Positions 19,316-26,474 are shown, counted from the stretch's first letter. The stretch is 34,189 bases of DNA from Candidatus Symbiothrix sp. (GCA_031261285.1 JAISKM010000021.1:1-34189); one strand, 5' to 3'. Numbers and translations are program-made. The notes: generated by a model not told the origin, from the sequence alone.

Positions 19316-19397
19316 ATTATGAATTATGAATTAAAAATTACGAATGATGATTATCAAGATGTTTCATTCGTAATTTTTAATTTTTAATTTTTAATTA
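19316..19397. repeat. Inverted A/T array pair between kbl and mutL
   Basis: The left array (TTATGAA units then AATTAAAAATTACGAATG, 19316-19348) faces its inverted form (CATTCGTAATTTTTAATT and TTAAAAA units, 19368-19397). The right array encodes the last residues of kbl and its stop codon; the left array ends a few bases before the mutL start. Confidence 0.8.
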
Positions 19398-20583
19398 TTT
19401 TTAGTTCTTTGCCGATTTTGATGAACGCGTCTGCACATTTGTCCAAGTGTTCTTTTTCGTGTGCTGCGGAAATTTGTACGCGGATGCGTGCTTGTCCTTT
19501 TGGCACGACCGGAAAATAGAAGCCTGTGACGTAAATGCCCTCTTTTTGTAACGCCGAAGCCATATCTTGCGACAGTTTCGCATCGTAGAGCATGACCGCG
19601 CAAATGGCTGATTGTGTGGGTTTTATGTCAAAGCCGGCAGCTTTCATTTTTCCAATAAAATACTCAGTGTTCGTGTGCAATTTATCTTGCAAGGTCGTGT
19701 CGCGTTCCAACAGTTGAAACGTATAAATACCTGCACCAACCACTGCAGGCGGTATGGAATTAGAGAACAAATACGGGCGTGAACGTTGACGCAACAAGTC
19801 GATAATCTCTTTTTTGCCCGTCGTGAAGCCGCCAATAGCTCCTCCAAACGCCTTTCCAAGCGTTCCGGTTAGGATTTCGACCTGACCGCGTAAATTGAAT
19901 TGTTCGGTAGTGCCGCGACCGGTTGTTCCGACCACGCCGGCCGAGTGCGATTCGTCGACCATGACCATTGCGTCGTATTTTTTTGCCAGTTCGTAAATTT
20001 TATCCAAAGGCGCTACATTGCCGTCCATAGAGAAAACACCGTCGGTCACAATCAATCTAAATCGCTGTGCCTGAGCCGTTTTCAGTTGTGTTTCCAAATC
20101 TTCCATGTTCGCATTGGCGTAGCGATAGCGCACCGCTTTACACAACCGAACGCCGTCGATGATCGACGCATGGTTGAGCGCGTCGGAAATGATCGCATCT
20201 TCCTCTGTCAGAAGGGGTTCAAACACGCCGCCGTTGGCATCAAAACACGCTGCATACAATATGGTATCTTCGGTGCCGAAAAAACGAGAGATCGAGGCTT
20301 CCAATTCCTTGTGCAAATCCTGTGTGCCGCAGATAAAACGCACGGACGACATACCGTAACCACGTTTTTGCATCGCCTGAGTGGCGGCTTCAATCAATCC
20401 GGGATTGTCGGAAAGCCCCAAATAGTTGTTTGCACAAAAGTTCAACACTTCTTGTCCGCTCTGTAGACGAATTTTTGCCGACTGAGGCGACGCAATGATG
20501 CGTTCGTCCTTGTAAAGTCCGGCACTTTTTATGGTGTTGATTTCGTCCGAAAGATGTTTTTGAAAAGCAGAATAGTTTGCCAT
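19384..20583 (-). CDS. kbl: Glycine C-acetyltransferase (2-amino-3-ketobutyrate CoA ligase)
   Basis: A PLP-dependent alpha-oxoamine synthase that cleaves 2-amino-3-oxobutyrate with CoA to glycine and acetyl-CoA in threonine breakdown. Typical signatures are SGQEVLNFCANNYLGLSDNP, YGMSSVRFICGTQDLHKELE, DALNHASIIDGVRLCKA, VMVDESHSAG (PLP contact), and TGTLGKAFGGAIGGF with the Schiff-base lysine near residue 245. Length 399 is standard. Close paralogues (serine palmitoyltransferase, AONS) differ at the N-terminus, where LYKDERIIASPQ supports Kbl. No threonine dehydrogenase gene is adjacent. The gene lies 24 bp downstream of tRNA-Pro on the same strand and may share its promoter. The C-terminal IIKN and stop codon are within a repeat array. 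Confidence 0.94.
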   Translation of the reverse strand: MANYSAFQKHLSDEINTIKSAGLYKDERIIASPQSAKIRLQSGQEVLNFCANNYLGLSDNPGLIEAATQAMQKRGYGMSSVRFICGTQDLHKELEASISRFFGTEDTILYAACFDANGGVFEPLLTEEDAIISDALNHASIIDGVRLCKAVRYRYANANMEDLETQLKTAQAQRFRLIVTDGVFSMDGNVAPLDKIYELAKKYDAMVMVDESHSAGVVGTTGRGTTEQFNLRGQVEILTGTLGKAFGGAIGGFTTGKKEIIDLLRQRSRPYLFSNSIPPAVVGAGIYTFQLLERDTTLQDKLHTNTEYFIGKMKAAGFDIKPTQSAICAVMLYDAKLSQDMASALQKEGIYVTGFYFPVVPKGQARIRVQISAAHEKEHLDKCADAFIKIGKELKIIKN

Positions 20584-20607
20584 GATTTTAAGTTTTAATT
20601 AAGACCG

Positions 20608-20682
20608 TCGAGGTACCAGGATTCGAACCTGGGACCCCCTGCTCCCAAAGCAGGTGCGCTAACCGGACTGCGCTACACCTCG
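20608..20682 (-). tRNA. tRNA-Pro (anticodon UGG)
   Basis: A 75-nt cloverleaf can be drawn: acceptor CGAGGTG/TACCTCG (last pair G-T), D stem GCGC/GCGC, anticodon stem CCTGC/GCAGG with loop TTTGGGA (anticodon TGG), T stem CCAGG/CCTGG with loop TTCGAAT, discriminator A. CCA is not encoded. The 5' 46 nt are duplicated at 27093-27138 by integration of the mobile element. Confidence 0.97.
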
Positions 20683-20700
20683 ATTTCATTTGCGACTGCA
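20637..20700. repeat. Left attachment repeat, within intact tRNA-Pro
   Basis: 64 bp identical to 27093-27156. It runs from CCCT in the variable/anticodon region through the anticodon and D arms to GACTGCA upstream of the gene. Crossover probably lies in the tRNA part, for example the anticodon arm (inference). Confidence 0.88.
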
Positions 20701-20706
20701 AAGGTA
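20699..20706 (-). promoter_or_regulatory. -7 promoter element of tRNA-Pro, spanning the element junction
   Basis: On the minus strand this reads TACCTTTG followed by CAG, a perfect TAnnTTTG. The 64-bp repeat shared with the other end stops at 20700, so six of the eight bases come from outside the repeat. At the other copy the corresponding sequence is TATCCTGTG, a poor match. Confidence 0.7.
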
Positions 20707-20919
20707 AGAATAAATTACGAATTAAAAATTAAAAATTACGGTTTTTTTTGAAAAAAATGATAAATTTTATTTATATTGCTGATAATCAATTATTTATATT
20801 TTTTTTCAAAAGAATGAGAGGAATAGACATATAGTTGAATTGTTTGCAAATAGGAATGAAAAATGCTTTTGATAAAAAAATTGTGTTGCTTTTTTTAGTT
20901 TTTGAGAATGCCCGTTTTA

Positions 20920-20979
20920 AGGCATTTTGAGGCACTTTGTGTAAACCGCTGTGTAAACCAAGATATAAACCAAGTTTAC
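20920..20979 (+). promoter_or_regulatory. Direct-repeat cluster immediately upstream of the integrase start
   Basis: (G/A)TAAACC occurs at 20941, 20953 and 20965, exactly 12 bp apart, followed by an inverted GTTTAC at 20974 abutting the start codon. Just upstream, AGGCA(T/C)TTTG occurs twice, 10 bp apart (about 20920-20940). Helically phased repeats next to int suit arm-type integrase, excisionase or repressor binding sites. The rest of 20707-20919 is A/T rich and holds a single AATTAAAAATTACG-type array (20712-20740). Confidence 0.5.
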
Positions 20980-22188
20980 ATGAGTACAACAGTTAATGTC
21001 GTGTGTTACACGTCCAAAGTATTAGCAAACGGAACAAGTCCGTTGATGTTAAGAGTGAGTAAAGACAGAAAAAGAAAGTATCAAAGTTTGGGTATATCTG
21101 TCAAACAAGAGGATTGGGATTTTCAAAAGAATAAGCCCAAAGCAAATTGTCCCAACAGAGAATTGATTTTGAAAATTATGCTTGATAAAGAATTGGAATA
21201 TCAGAAACAGATTTTAGAATTGCAAGCAGAGGAGAAAGATTATACCGCATCGACTTTGATAGTTTCAAAGGTCAAGGTCAAACGGATGTCAGTTTGTGAA
21301 TTTTATACAGAAGTGATAAAAGAGTATGAGCATGCCAATAAAATCGGCAATTCAAGGGTCTATAAAGACTCTTTCAATTCGTTGAAAAATTTTACTGCTA
21401 ACAAGTTGGATATTCCATTTTCACATATTGACGTGGATTTTTTGAAAGGATATGAGAAATATTTGCGTGAAAATCAATGTACAGAAACAACTATGAGTTT
21501 GTATTTCAGGACATTGCGAAGCATCTACAACAAAGCGATTGATGCCAAGCACGTGAAGAAAGCAGACTATCCGTTTGATGAGTTTAGAGTGTCTAAATTT
21601 GATACAAAAACGGAAAAGCGAGCCATTCAGAAAGAGGACATTAAACAAATCATTGATTTGGATTTGAGCGATGAAAGTCATGTAATGCGATTAAGTCAGG
21701 ATTTATTTGTATTCAGTTATCTGTGTGGTGGTATCAATTTTGCGGATATGGCAAGCCTAAAAGCGGAAAATATTGTAAATGGACGATTAGTGTATGTGAG
21801 GCAAAAAACGCACAAGAAAATCAATGTTTCGCTGTCTGTAAATGCGTTGGCTATCATTGCAAAGTACGCAAATCACGCGAATGGCTATGTGTTCCCAATT
21901 TTAGATAATACTATTCACATGACAGAAACACAGAAATACAACCGCAAAAAGAAAGTGTTGCGCAATATCAATGCTTGTTTGAAGAAAATATCAGCAAAGA
22001 CAGGCATCAATGCCAAGATAACGACCTACGTTGCACGCCACTCATTTGCCACCGTCTTAAAGCGTTCAGGCGTGAATGTGGCGTTGATTTCAGAGGCGTT
22101 GGGGCACAGCGATTTGGCAACTACGCAAATTTATTTGGACAGTTTTGAAAACAGTCAGATTGATGCGGCTATGGCTAATTTGCTGTGA
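20980..22188 (+). CDS. Tyrosine recombinase / integrase of the island
   Basis: Site-specific recombinase likely to integrate and excise the element at tRNA-Pro. From the Met at 20980 it is 402 residues, starting with the Bacteroidota arm-binding domain (VNVVCYTSKVLANGTSPLMLRV...DRKRKYQSLGISV), then a SAM-like core-binding domain and the catalytic domain. Box II shows TTYVARHSFATVLKRSG and LGHSDLATTQIYLDSF with the nucleophilic Tyr near residue 385. In the box I region (FSYLCGGINFADMASLK) there is no arginine at the usual Arg I site, a feature described for the IntDOT group. The frame extends 26 residues upstream, but that part is made of a 12-bp direct repeat, so I take the internal Met. A terminator follows. 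Confidence 0.92.
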   Translation: MSTTVNVVCYTSKVLANGTSPLMLRVSKDRKRKYQSLGISVKQEDWDFQKNKPKANCPNRELILKIMLDKELEYQKQILELQAEEKDYTASTLIVSKVKVKRMSVCEFYTEVIKEYEHANKIGNSRVYKDSFNSLKNFTANKLDIPFSHIDVDFLKGYEKYLRENQCTETTMSLYFRTLRSIYNKAIDAKHVKKADYPFDEFRVSKFDTKTEKRAIQKEDIKQIIDLDLSDESHVMRLSQDLFVFSYLCGGINFADMASLKAENIVNGRLVYVRQKTHKKINVSLSVNALAIIAKYANHANGYVFPILDNTIHMTETQKYNRKKKVLRNINACLKKISAKTGINAKITTYVARHSFATVLKRSGVNVALISEALGHSDLATTQIYLDSFENSQIDAAMANLL

Positions 22189-22226
22189 GTATCAACGTTT
22201 CTCAACTAGACACAATGTTGGAAATC

Positions 22227-22257
22227 AAGACCGTTTCGTAATTGGAGCGGTCTTTTT
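22227..22257 (+). terminator. Intrinsic terminator after the integrase gene
   Basis: AAGACCG (22227-22233) pairs with CGGTCTT (22248-22254) and runs into seven Ts. It is immediately followed by the -7 element of the next gene. Confidence 0.8.
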
Positions 22258-22260
22258 TTG

Positions 22261-22268
22261 TATCTTTG
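22261..22268 (+). promoter_or_regulatory. -7 promoter element of the ATPase gene
   Basis: TATCTTTG followed by CC, 25 bp before the ATG at 22294. It lies directly behind the integrase terminator and within the longer version of the reading frame, which argues for the internal start codon. Confidence 0.65.
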
Positions 22269-22293
22269 CCGAAAATTTCAAAAAATAATTATT

Positions 22294-24117
22294 ATGGACG
22301 AAAAAGATTTGCATTTTTGGCTATACAGTCGAGAAATTAAAATTAGTAAGGGGCAATATTTAGGCGATGTATTGCCTGAAATCCCGACTAATACGATATT
22401 GGCGAAAACAGTGCCTGGCGTTGGGGCTACTACTTTGGAAATAAACACGCCACGTCATTCTATCATCATCGAGCCAAATGTGCCTGTCATCAAAGGCAAA
22501 GCGCAAAAACATAAAAATTTGTTGGGTGTGTATGAGGGCGTTTCAACCGATGATGTTTTCAAGTATTTGGAACGTCCAAGTAAAGAGCACAAAAAGATTA
22601 TGACAACCCCTGAAAGTTTTTTCAAAGTGATACGAGCGATGAAGTTGCTGCAAATTGATTACCGCAAAGATTATATGTTGCTGTTTGATGAGTGCGACAA
22701 AATCATCAAAGACGTTGATTACCGTGATACGATTGCGTTTCCAATGGAAGACTTTTTTCTGTTTGAACGCAAAGCGTTTGTTTCAGCGACCCCGATTTTG
22801 CCACACGACCCACGTTTTGAACAACAAGAATTTGAATTATTAAAAATTGTCCCTGATTACGATTATACCAAGAAAATGCAATTAGTGACGACTAACAATG
22901 TGGTTGCCGTATTTCGTAAAGTGTTGGCTATGTGTGACAATCAAAAGGATGTGTGCGTTTTTCTTAATTCAACAGATACTATCCACGCCATTATTGAAAA
23001 ATTCGGATTGCAAGAAACATCCAAAGTCTATTGTTCCCAAGACAGTGTTATTAAACTTCATACTTTGGGCTATGGAAATGCCTTTGCCGATTTGCAACTA
23101 GACAGCAAAAAGAACGTAAAATTAGCACAACACACGTTTTTCACTAGTCGGTTTTTCTCTGCCGTTGATATTGATTCAACCGTACAGCCCACCATTCTAA
23201 TCATTACCGATTTGTTCTATGCCAAACATTCGATGATTGACCCCAAGACAGAGGCGATACAGATTATTGGGCGTTTTCGGAATGGAACAGGCGGGATAAT
23301 CCACGTTTCAAACACGGATTGGAATCTTTCATGTAAAACGCCTAGTGAGATAGACAATTACTTAAACGGTTGCCACGAGGTTTATATGCAAATCAAGCAT
23401 TTATTTGAAACAGCCACAAACGAGGGGGCAAAAGATGCGCTGAAAGAGGTATTACAGAGGATTAGTTATGCCAAATATGTTGATGAAAACGGAAACAAAA
23501 AGCATTTCGCCATAGATAACTATTTCGATGAGGAGCGTGTGAAAAGTTATTATCAACGTCCCAACTTCTTGAAAGCTGCGTACTTAGATACTCCCTACTT
23601 TGAATTAAAATATCAGCACTTTGATTCGCCTTTGGGCGATGAAGACCATCTGAAAATTAAACAAGCAGATAATAAAAAAGATAAACGGCTTATTATTCTA
23701 GACCTGTTGGATAAGCTAAACGGAGAAAAAGACGTTTACGATGAACCATTATTCAAAGAATTTCGGGATTCACTACACAAAGATGATTCACTGATTGTGG
23801 AAGTTTATGAAGAATTGGGCGCAGTTTACGCAAAGGCAAATCTGATGTCAGACAAAAAAATGAAGTTGGCTTTGATAAAACACAGAAGCGAACATGGACA
23901 AGACAGGTTTGCCATAATGACTTCTATTTATGCCGTTTTTTCAGAGGGACAAAAATATCAAGTTGAGTACATAAAATCAACGATACGGAAAATTTATAGT
24001 TCCTATGGCGATAGTACTTCCTACCCGACGGCAAAGATAAAAGACTTCTTTGCAGTCAATGAGAATGTTCGGTTACGTGGGCAAAGAGCCTACTTGCTGA
24101 TAAAGAAACGTAATTGA
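22294..24117 (+). CDS. SF2-helicase-like ATPase with altered Walker A, mobile-element associated
   Basis: A 607-residue protein with helicase motifs in order. A P-loop-like PGVGATT is at residues 41-47, where the usual lysine is Ala45. LLFDECDKI (DE at 132-133) is the Walker B/DEAD-like motif. VSATPI (163-168) is motif III. QIIGRFRNG (323-331) is motif VI with its arginines. The C-terminal 250 residues are helical and charged without recognisable motifs. I recall similar proteins with G-x-G-(A/G)-T-T loops in Bacteroidota mobile elements, annotated only as DEAD/DEAH-box family. It may remodel DNA for the element or act in phage defence; neither can be shown here. It has its own promoter and a terminator 90 bp downstream. 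Confidence 0.7.
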   Translation: MDEKDLHFWLYSREIKISKGQYLGDVLPEIPTNTILAKTVPGVGATTLEINTPRHSIIIEPNVPVIKGKAQKHKNLLGVYEGVSTDDVFKYLERPSKEHKKIMTTPESFFKVIRAMKLLQIDYRKDYMLLFDECDKIIKDVDYRDTIAFPMEDFFLFERKAFVSATPILPHDPRFEQQEFELLKIVPDYDYTKKMQLVTTNNVVAVFRKVLAMCDNQKDVCVFLNSTDTIHAIIEKFGLQETSKVYCSQDSVIKLHTLGYGNAFADLQLDSKKNVKLAQHTFFTSRFFSAVDIDSTVQPTILIITDLFYAKHSMIDPKTEAIQIIGRFRNGTGGIIHVSNTDWNLSCKTPSEIDNYLNGCHEVYMQIKHLFETATNEGAKDALKEVLQRISYAKYVDENGNKKHFAIDNYFDEERVKSYYQRPNFLKAAYLDTPYFELKYQHFDSPLGDEDHLKIKQADNKKDKRLIILDLLDKLNGEKDVYDEPLFKEFRDSLHKDDSLIVEVYEELGAVYAKANLMSDKKMKLALIKHRSEHGQDRFAIMTSIYAVFSEGQKYQVEYIKSTIRKIYSSYGDSTSYPTAKIKDFFAVNENVRLRGQRAYLLIKKRN

Positions 24118-24133
24118 TTATTTTCTATGATAG

Positions 24134-24182
24134 GACATTTTTGAAAATATATAGGTTATATACCCCCAAAACAGAAAATGTC
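24134..24182. other. Long inverted repeat downstream of the ATPase gene
   Basis: GGACATTTT (24136-24144) faces AAAATGTCC (24175-24183), with TATATAGGTTATATA-type symmetry in the loop. It could be an RNA hairpin at the transcript end or a binding site for the serine recombinase encoded downstream. No evidence decides between these. Confidence 0.4.
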
Positions 24183-24208
24183 CCACTTCTTAAAAATCTA
24201 AACGAAAA

Positions 24209-24258
24209 CAGCCCCTAACACCAATTTTTCAGGATTGGAAGTTAGGGGCTGCTTTATT
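24209..24258 (+). terminator. Strong intrinsic terminator
   Basis: CAGCCCCTAAC (24209-24219) pairs with GTTAGGGGCTG (24241-24251); CCAAT/ATTGG extends the stem inward. A T-rich tract follows. Confidence 0.85.
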
Positions 24259-24591
24259 TTTTAGTATCAAGACCTTGTTATCTTAAAAAATCCCCCCTCC
24301 ACTTCAATGAAAGACACTTAAACAAGCGTAGAGAGCCACTTAAATCCCTCTCTGTAATCGAAGAGAGAGAAGAAAGTTTTTTTTTCTTTCAGACACAAAA
24401 CGGCACTCTAAAAAACAATCGAACGACCGACTACCAAAATAACACGTCAAAAATCCATTTTAATGCCTGTGAGTATAGCCTCCATTTTCCACTTTGCAGC
24501 ACCAGAAAGGCAGGAAATTGGCTCAAATCTAAGTGGCATTTTAATGACGAACGTTATTAAAACGCTAATTATTCACTAATACATATCTTTT
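24259..24591. other. Non-coding gap upstream of the serine recombinase
   Basis: No credible reading frame is present. It contains a short purine/pyrimidine inverted stretch (CTCTCT...AGAGAGAG, about 24349-24370) and long A or T runs. Recombination sites for the downstream recombinase would be expected here, but no clear paired dyads typical of a res site were recognised. Confidence 0.4.
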
Positions 24592-25257
24592 ATGAAATAC
24601 ATCGTCTATTACAGAGTATCTACAAAGCGGCAGGGCTTATCTGGTCTAGGTTTAGAAGCGCAACGGACAATTGTGTCCAACTACATCAAAGGCAATAAGG
24701 TCATTGCTGAATTTACGGAAATTGAAACAGGCAAGAGCGCAAACCGACCACAGTTAAACAATGCTTTGGCAGCTTGTAAGCAACACAACGCTACTCTGAT
24801 AGTGGCTAAGTTGGACAGACTTGCGAGAAATCTGCATTTTGTCACTAGTTTGCAGGCAGCCAACGTTGATTTTATTTGTTGCGATATGCCAACGGCTAAC
24901 CGCCTGACCATTCATATCATTGCAGCCATTGCAGAGAATGAGGCGCAACTGATTAGTACACGAACAAAACAAGCCTTAGCAGAAAAGAAGAAGCAAGGCA
25001 TCAAGTTAGGCAATCCGCAAAACAACGGTTTGACTAGTCAGAGCATCGCAAAAGGCAGGCTGTTAAGGCAAGAAAACGCGCTGCACAACGAACAAAACAG
25101 GCAAGCGGGCACGTTAATTCTATCCATGAAAAGCAGCGGCTCTAAATGGTCTGCAATCGTGGGACAGTTAAACGCCAACGGCTTTAAGACCCGCAGAGGC
25201 TGCGATTTTGACATTACAGCGGTCAAACGGTTGTATGGTCGTTATAATTTAGCGTAA
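24592..25257 (+). CDS. Serine recombinase (resolvase/invertase family)
   Basis: A 221-residue small serine recombinase. The catalytic domain starts YIVYYRVSTKRQG with Arg8 and the nucleophile Ser10. It continues with GLGLEAQR, TEIETGKSANRPQL, IVAKLDRLARNL (active-site arginine helix) and AENEAQLISTRTKQALAEKKKQGIKLGNP, the long helix E leading to DNA binding. The C-terminal part (SMKSSGSKWSAIVGQLNANGFKTRRG) resembles the helix-turn-helix found in these proteins. It may resolve multimers, invert a segment, or act on a second site of the element. A target site was not identified. Confidence 0.9.
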   Translation: MKYIVYYRVSTKRQGLSGLGLEAQRTIVSNYIKGNKVIAEFTEIETGKSANRPQLNNALAACKQHNATLIVAKLDRLARNLHFVTSLQAANVDFICCDMPTANRLTIHIIAAIAENEAQLISTRTKQALAEKKKQGIKLGNPQNNGLTSQSIAKGRLLRQENALHNEQNRQAGTLILSMKSSGSKWSAIVGQLNANGFKTRRGCDFDITAVKRLYGRYNLA

Positions 25258-25284
25258 AAAATGCTTTCGTATTCAAAAATTCAT

Positions 25285-25292
25285 TATCTTTG
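25285..25292 (+). promoter_or_regulatory. -7 promoter element of the island non-coding RNA
   Basis: TATCTTTG followed by TCG. TTTCG about 17 bp upstream is a weak -33 candidate. Confidence 0.6.
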
Positions 25293-25549
25293 TCGCATAA
25301 TTCTGACAGTTCATAGCGTTGGACTTTTGGAAGGACATTTTGATAAACGAAAGCGTTTTAGATATTACTTTGTCTAAGAAAATCCACAATTTTCAAGACT
25401 GTACAAAGTGATAGACAGTAAATGCTTGCGTTCTGTTTGTATATAATTGATTTATATGCAATATAGAGCGCAGGATTGCTGTTTATTTGTACAGTTGGGT
25501 ATGTGGATGCCTCTTAGACAGATAAACTAACAGTTCCTGCGCTTTTTTT
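25293..25549 (+). ncRNA. Structured non-coding RNA, copy A (unrecognised family)
   Basis: No plausible protein is encoded. The RNA has two domains. Domain 1: P1 GCGTTT (25353-25358) with AAATGC (25420-25425); P2 TTACTTTGT (25365-25373) with ACAAAGTGA (25403-25411); P3 GAAAAT (25378-25383) with ATTTTC (25389-25394). An A/T hairpin (TTGTATATAA...TTATATGCAA, about 25437-25461) follows. Domain 2: GCGCAGGA (25468-25475) with TCCTGCGC (25535-25542), then GTTTATTTGT (25481-25490) with ACAGATAAAC (25518-25527). Its large apical loop contains TTGGG and GCCTCT. Seven Ts after the outer stem make a terminator. The 5' end is estimated from the promoter. Copy B at 33650-33915 has the same architecture. 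The HNH gene starts 58 bp after the terminator. Confidence 0.75.
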
Positions 25550-25607
25550 GTGTAAAAAATTATAAACTGCTGAACGGTGGGGACAGGGAGGCGAAAAACA
25601 AATTATT

Positions 25608-25910
25608 ATGGCGAGATGTAACAGTACAATTCAATTAGAAGTCCATCACAAAAACAGTAATGGTGGAAACAATTTAAGCAATGCAGAGGTGCTTTGTCAC
25701 AAATGTCATCAACAAACACTTTCTTATGGCAGACCGCATGGAAGTTCTCCTCCTCTGTTTTCAGAAGAAACGAAAAGACAGGCAATGCAAAGAGCAGGCA
25801 ACAGATGTGAGTGTGAAAGAACAACGTGCAATCATTTCTCAATTTTAGACAGTCTTGGTTTGCCAAATACCGCATTGGGTAATTTACAAAGCACATTTTC
25901 TCATAGATGA
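25608..25910 (+). CDS. Small HNH-motif protein
   Basis: A 100-residue protein with an HNH-type core, LEVHHKNSNGGNNLSNAEVLCHKCHQQT: His13-His14, Asn22/Asn25 and the zinc knuckle CxxCH at 30-34. A second Cys-containing start of a zinc motif (RAGNRCECERTTCNH) follows at about residues 62-78, after which the sequence ends without a matching HNH core. The protein may be a short family member or one truncated at the 3' end. No RuvC domain is present, so it is not IscB/Cas9-like. Nuclease activity and target are unknown. It follows the structured RNA closely on the same strand. Confidence 0.6.
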   Translation: MARCNSTIQLEVHHKNSNGGNNLSNAEVLCHKCHQQTLSYGRPHGSSPPLFSEETKRQAMQRAGNRCECERTTCNHFSILDSLGLPNTALGNLQSTFSHR

Positions 25911-25979
25911 CGAGTTACAAACAAATTAAGTAATAAAAAAATGAACACAAAAACAACATTCAATTTACACAACAAGACA

Positions 25980-26327
25980 ATGAAACACCGCTTATTAATC
26001 GTTATATTATTCATTCTAGGAATGAGTAGTTGTTCAGGTGAAGAAGATTTATTTATTCACAATGTTCGTACATACGAATATACTGTTTATTCTTCAACTC
26101 TAGTTTCAATTCATTTTGATACACGCATAAATCAATTTATTGTGCATCCTGAATCTTCAGTAATATCTATTGAAGAAAATATGACTGATCACGGAAATTT
26201 TCCTATCGAAGAAGCAAACCAAAGGTTCGACTCATTTTTCAATTTGATACGAGTTGCCGATAATCTTAAATGGGGAGAGAATTTGTATCGTAACACTGGG
26301 TATTATCGAACATGCGTTAAAATATGA
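25980..26327 (+). CDS. Small lipoprotein of unknown function
   Basis: From Met at 25980 it has a typical lipoprotein signal, MKHRLLIVILFILGMSSC, with the lipidated Cys18 followed by SGEED. An acidic stretch after the Cys matches the Bacteroidota lipoprotein export signal. The remaining 98 residues are mixed alpha/beta without a recognised domain. An upstream Met at 25941 would add 13 polar residues and makes a worse signal peptide. It is on the mobile element as cargo. Confidence 0.65.
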   Translation: MKHRLLIVILFILGMSSCSGEEDLFIHNVRTYEYTVYSSTLVSIHFDTRINQFIVHPESSVISIEENMTDHGNFPIEEANQRFDSFFNLIRVADNLKWGENLYRNTGYYRTCVKI

Positions 26328-26354
26328 TTTCTCGTACTAAAGCTCATGTCTTAA

Positions 26355-26468
26355 CACGTAACAGTATGTGTGTTGACAAGTGTCAATGGCAGTGTTGAAA
26401 TTAGTTTGAACAAGGGCGTTTATATCGTGAGTGTGAGGAATGAAAGTCAAAAAATAATTATAAAATAA
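26355..26468 (+). pseudogene. Decayed T9SS C-terminal sorting tail
   Basis: The frame from 26355 to the TAA at 26466-26468 encodes NGSVEISLNKGVYIVSVRN followed by ESQKIIIK. This is the characteristic end of T9SS (Por secretion) sorting domains (G-x-Y-I-V ... K-I/V-I-x-K). A stop codon (26352-26354) precedes it and no signal peptide or passenger is attached, so it is the 3' remnant of a secreted-protein gene. The end of the 3836-residue protein (GTYVIQLNNESVKVIVK) is closely similar in form. Confidence 0.7.
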
Positions 26469-26474
26469 AAAGTT

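Noticed and set aside
20902-20979. N-terminal extension of the integrase
   Set aside because: It is composed of 12-bp direct repeats and precedes the conserved start of the arm-binding domain.
25293-25910. IscB/omega-RNA or TnpB-type RNA-guided system
   Set aside because: The HNH protein is only 100 residues and has no RuvC domain, and the RNA does not resemble HEARO RNA as I know it.
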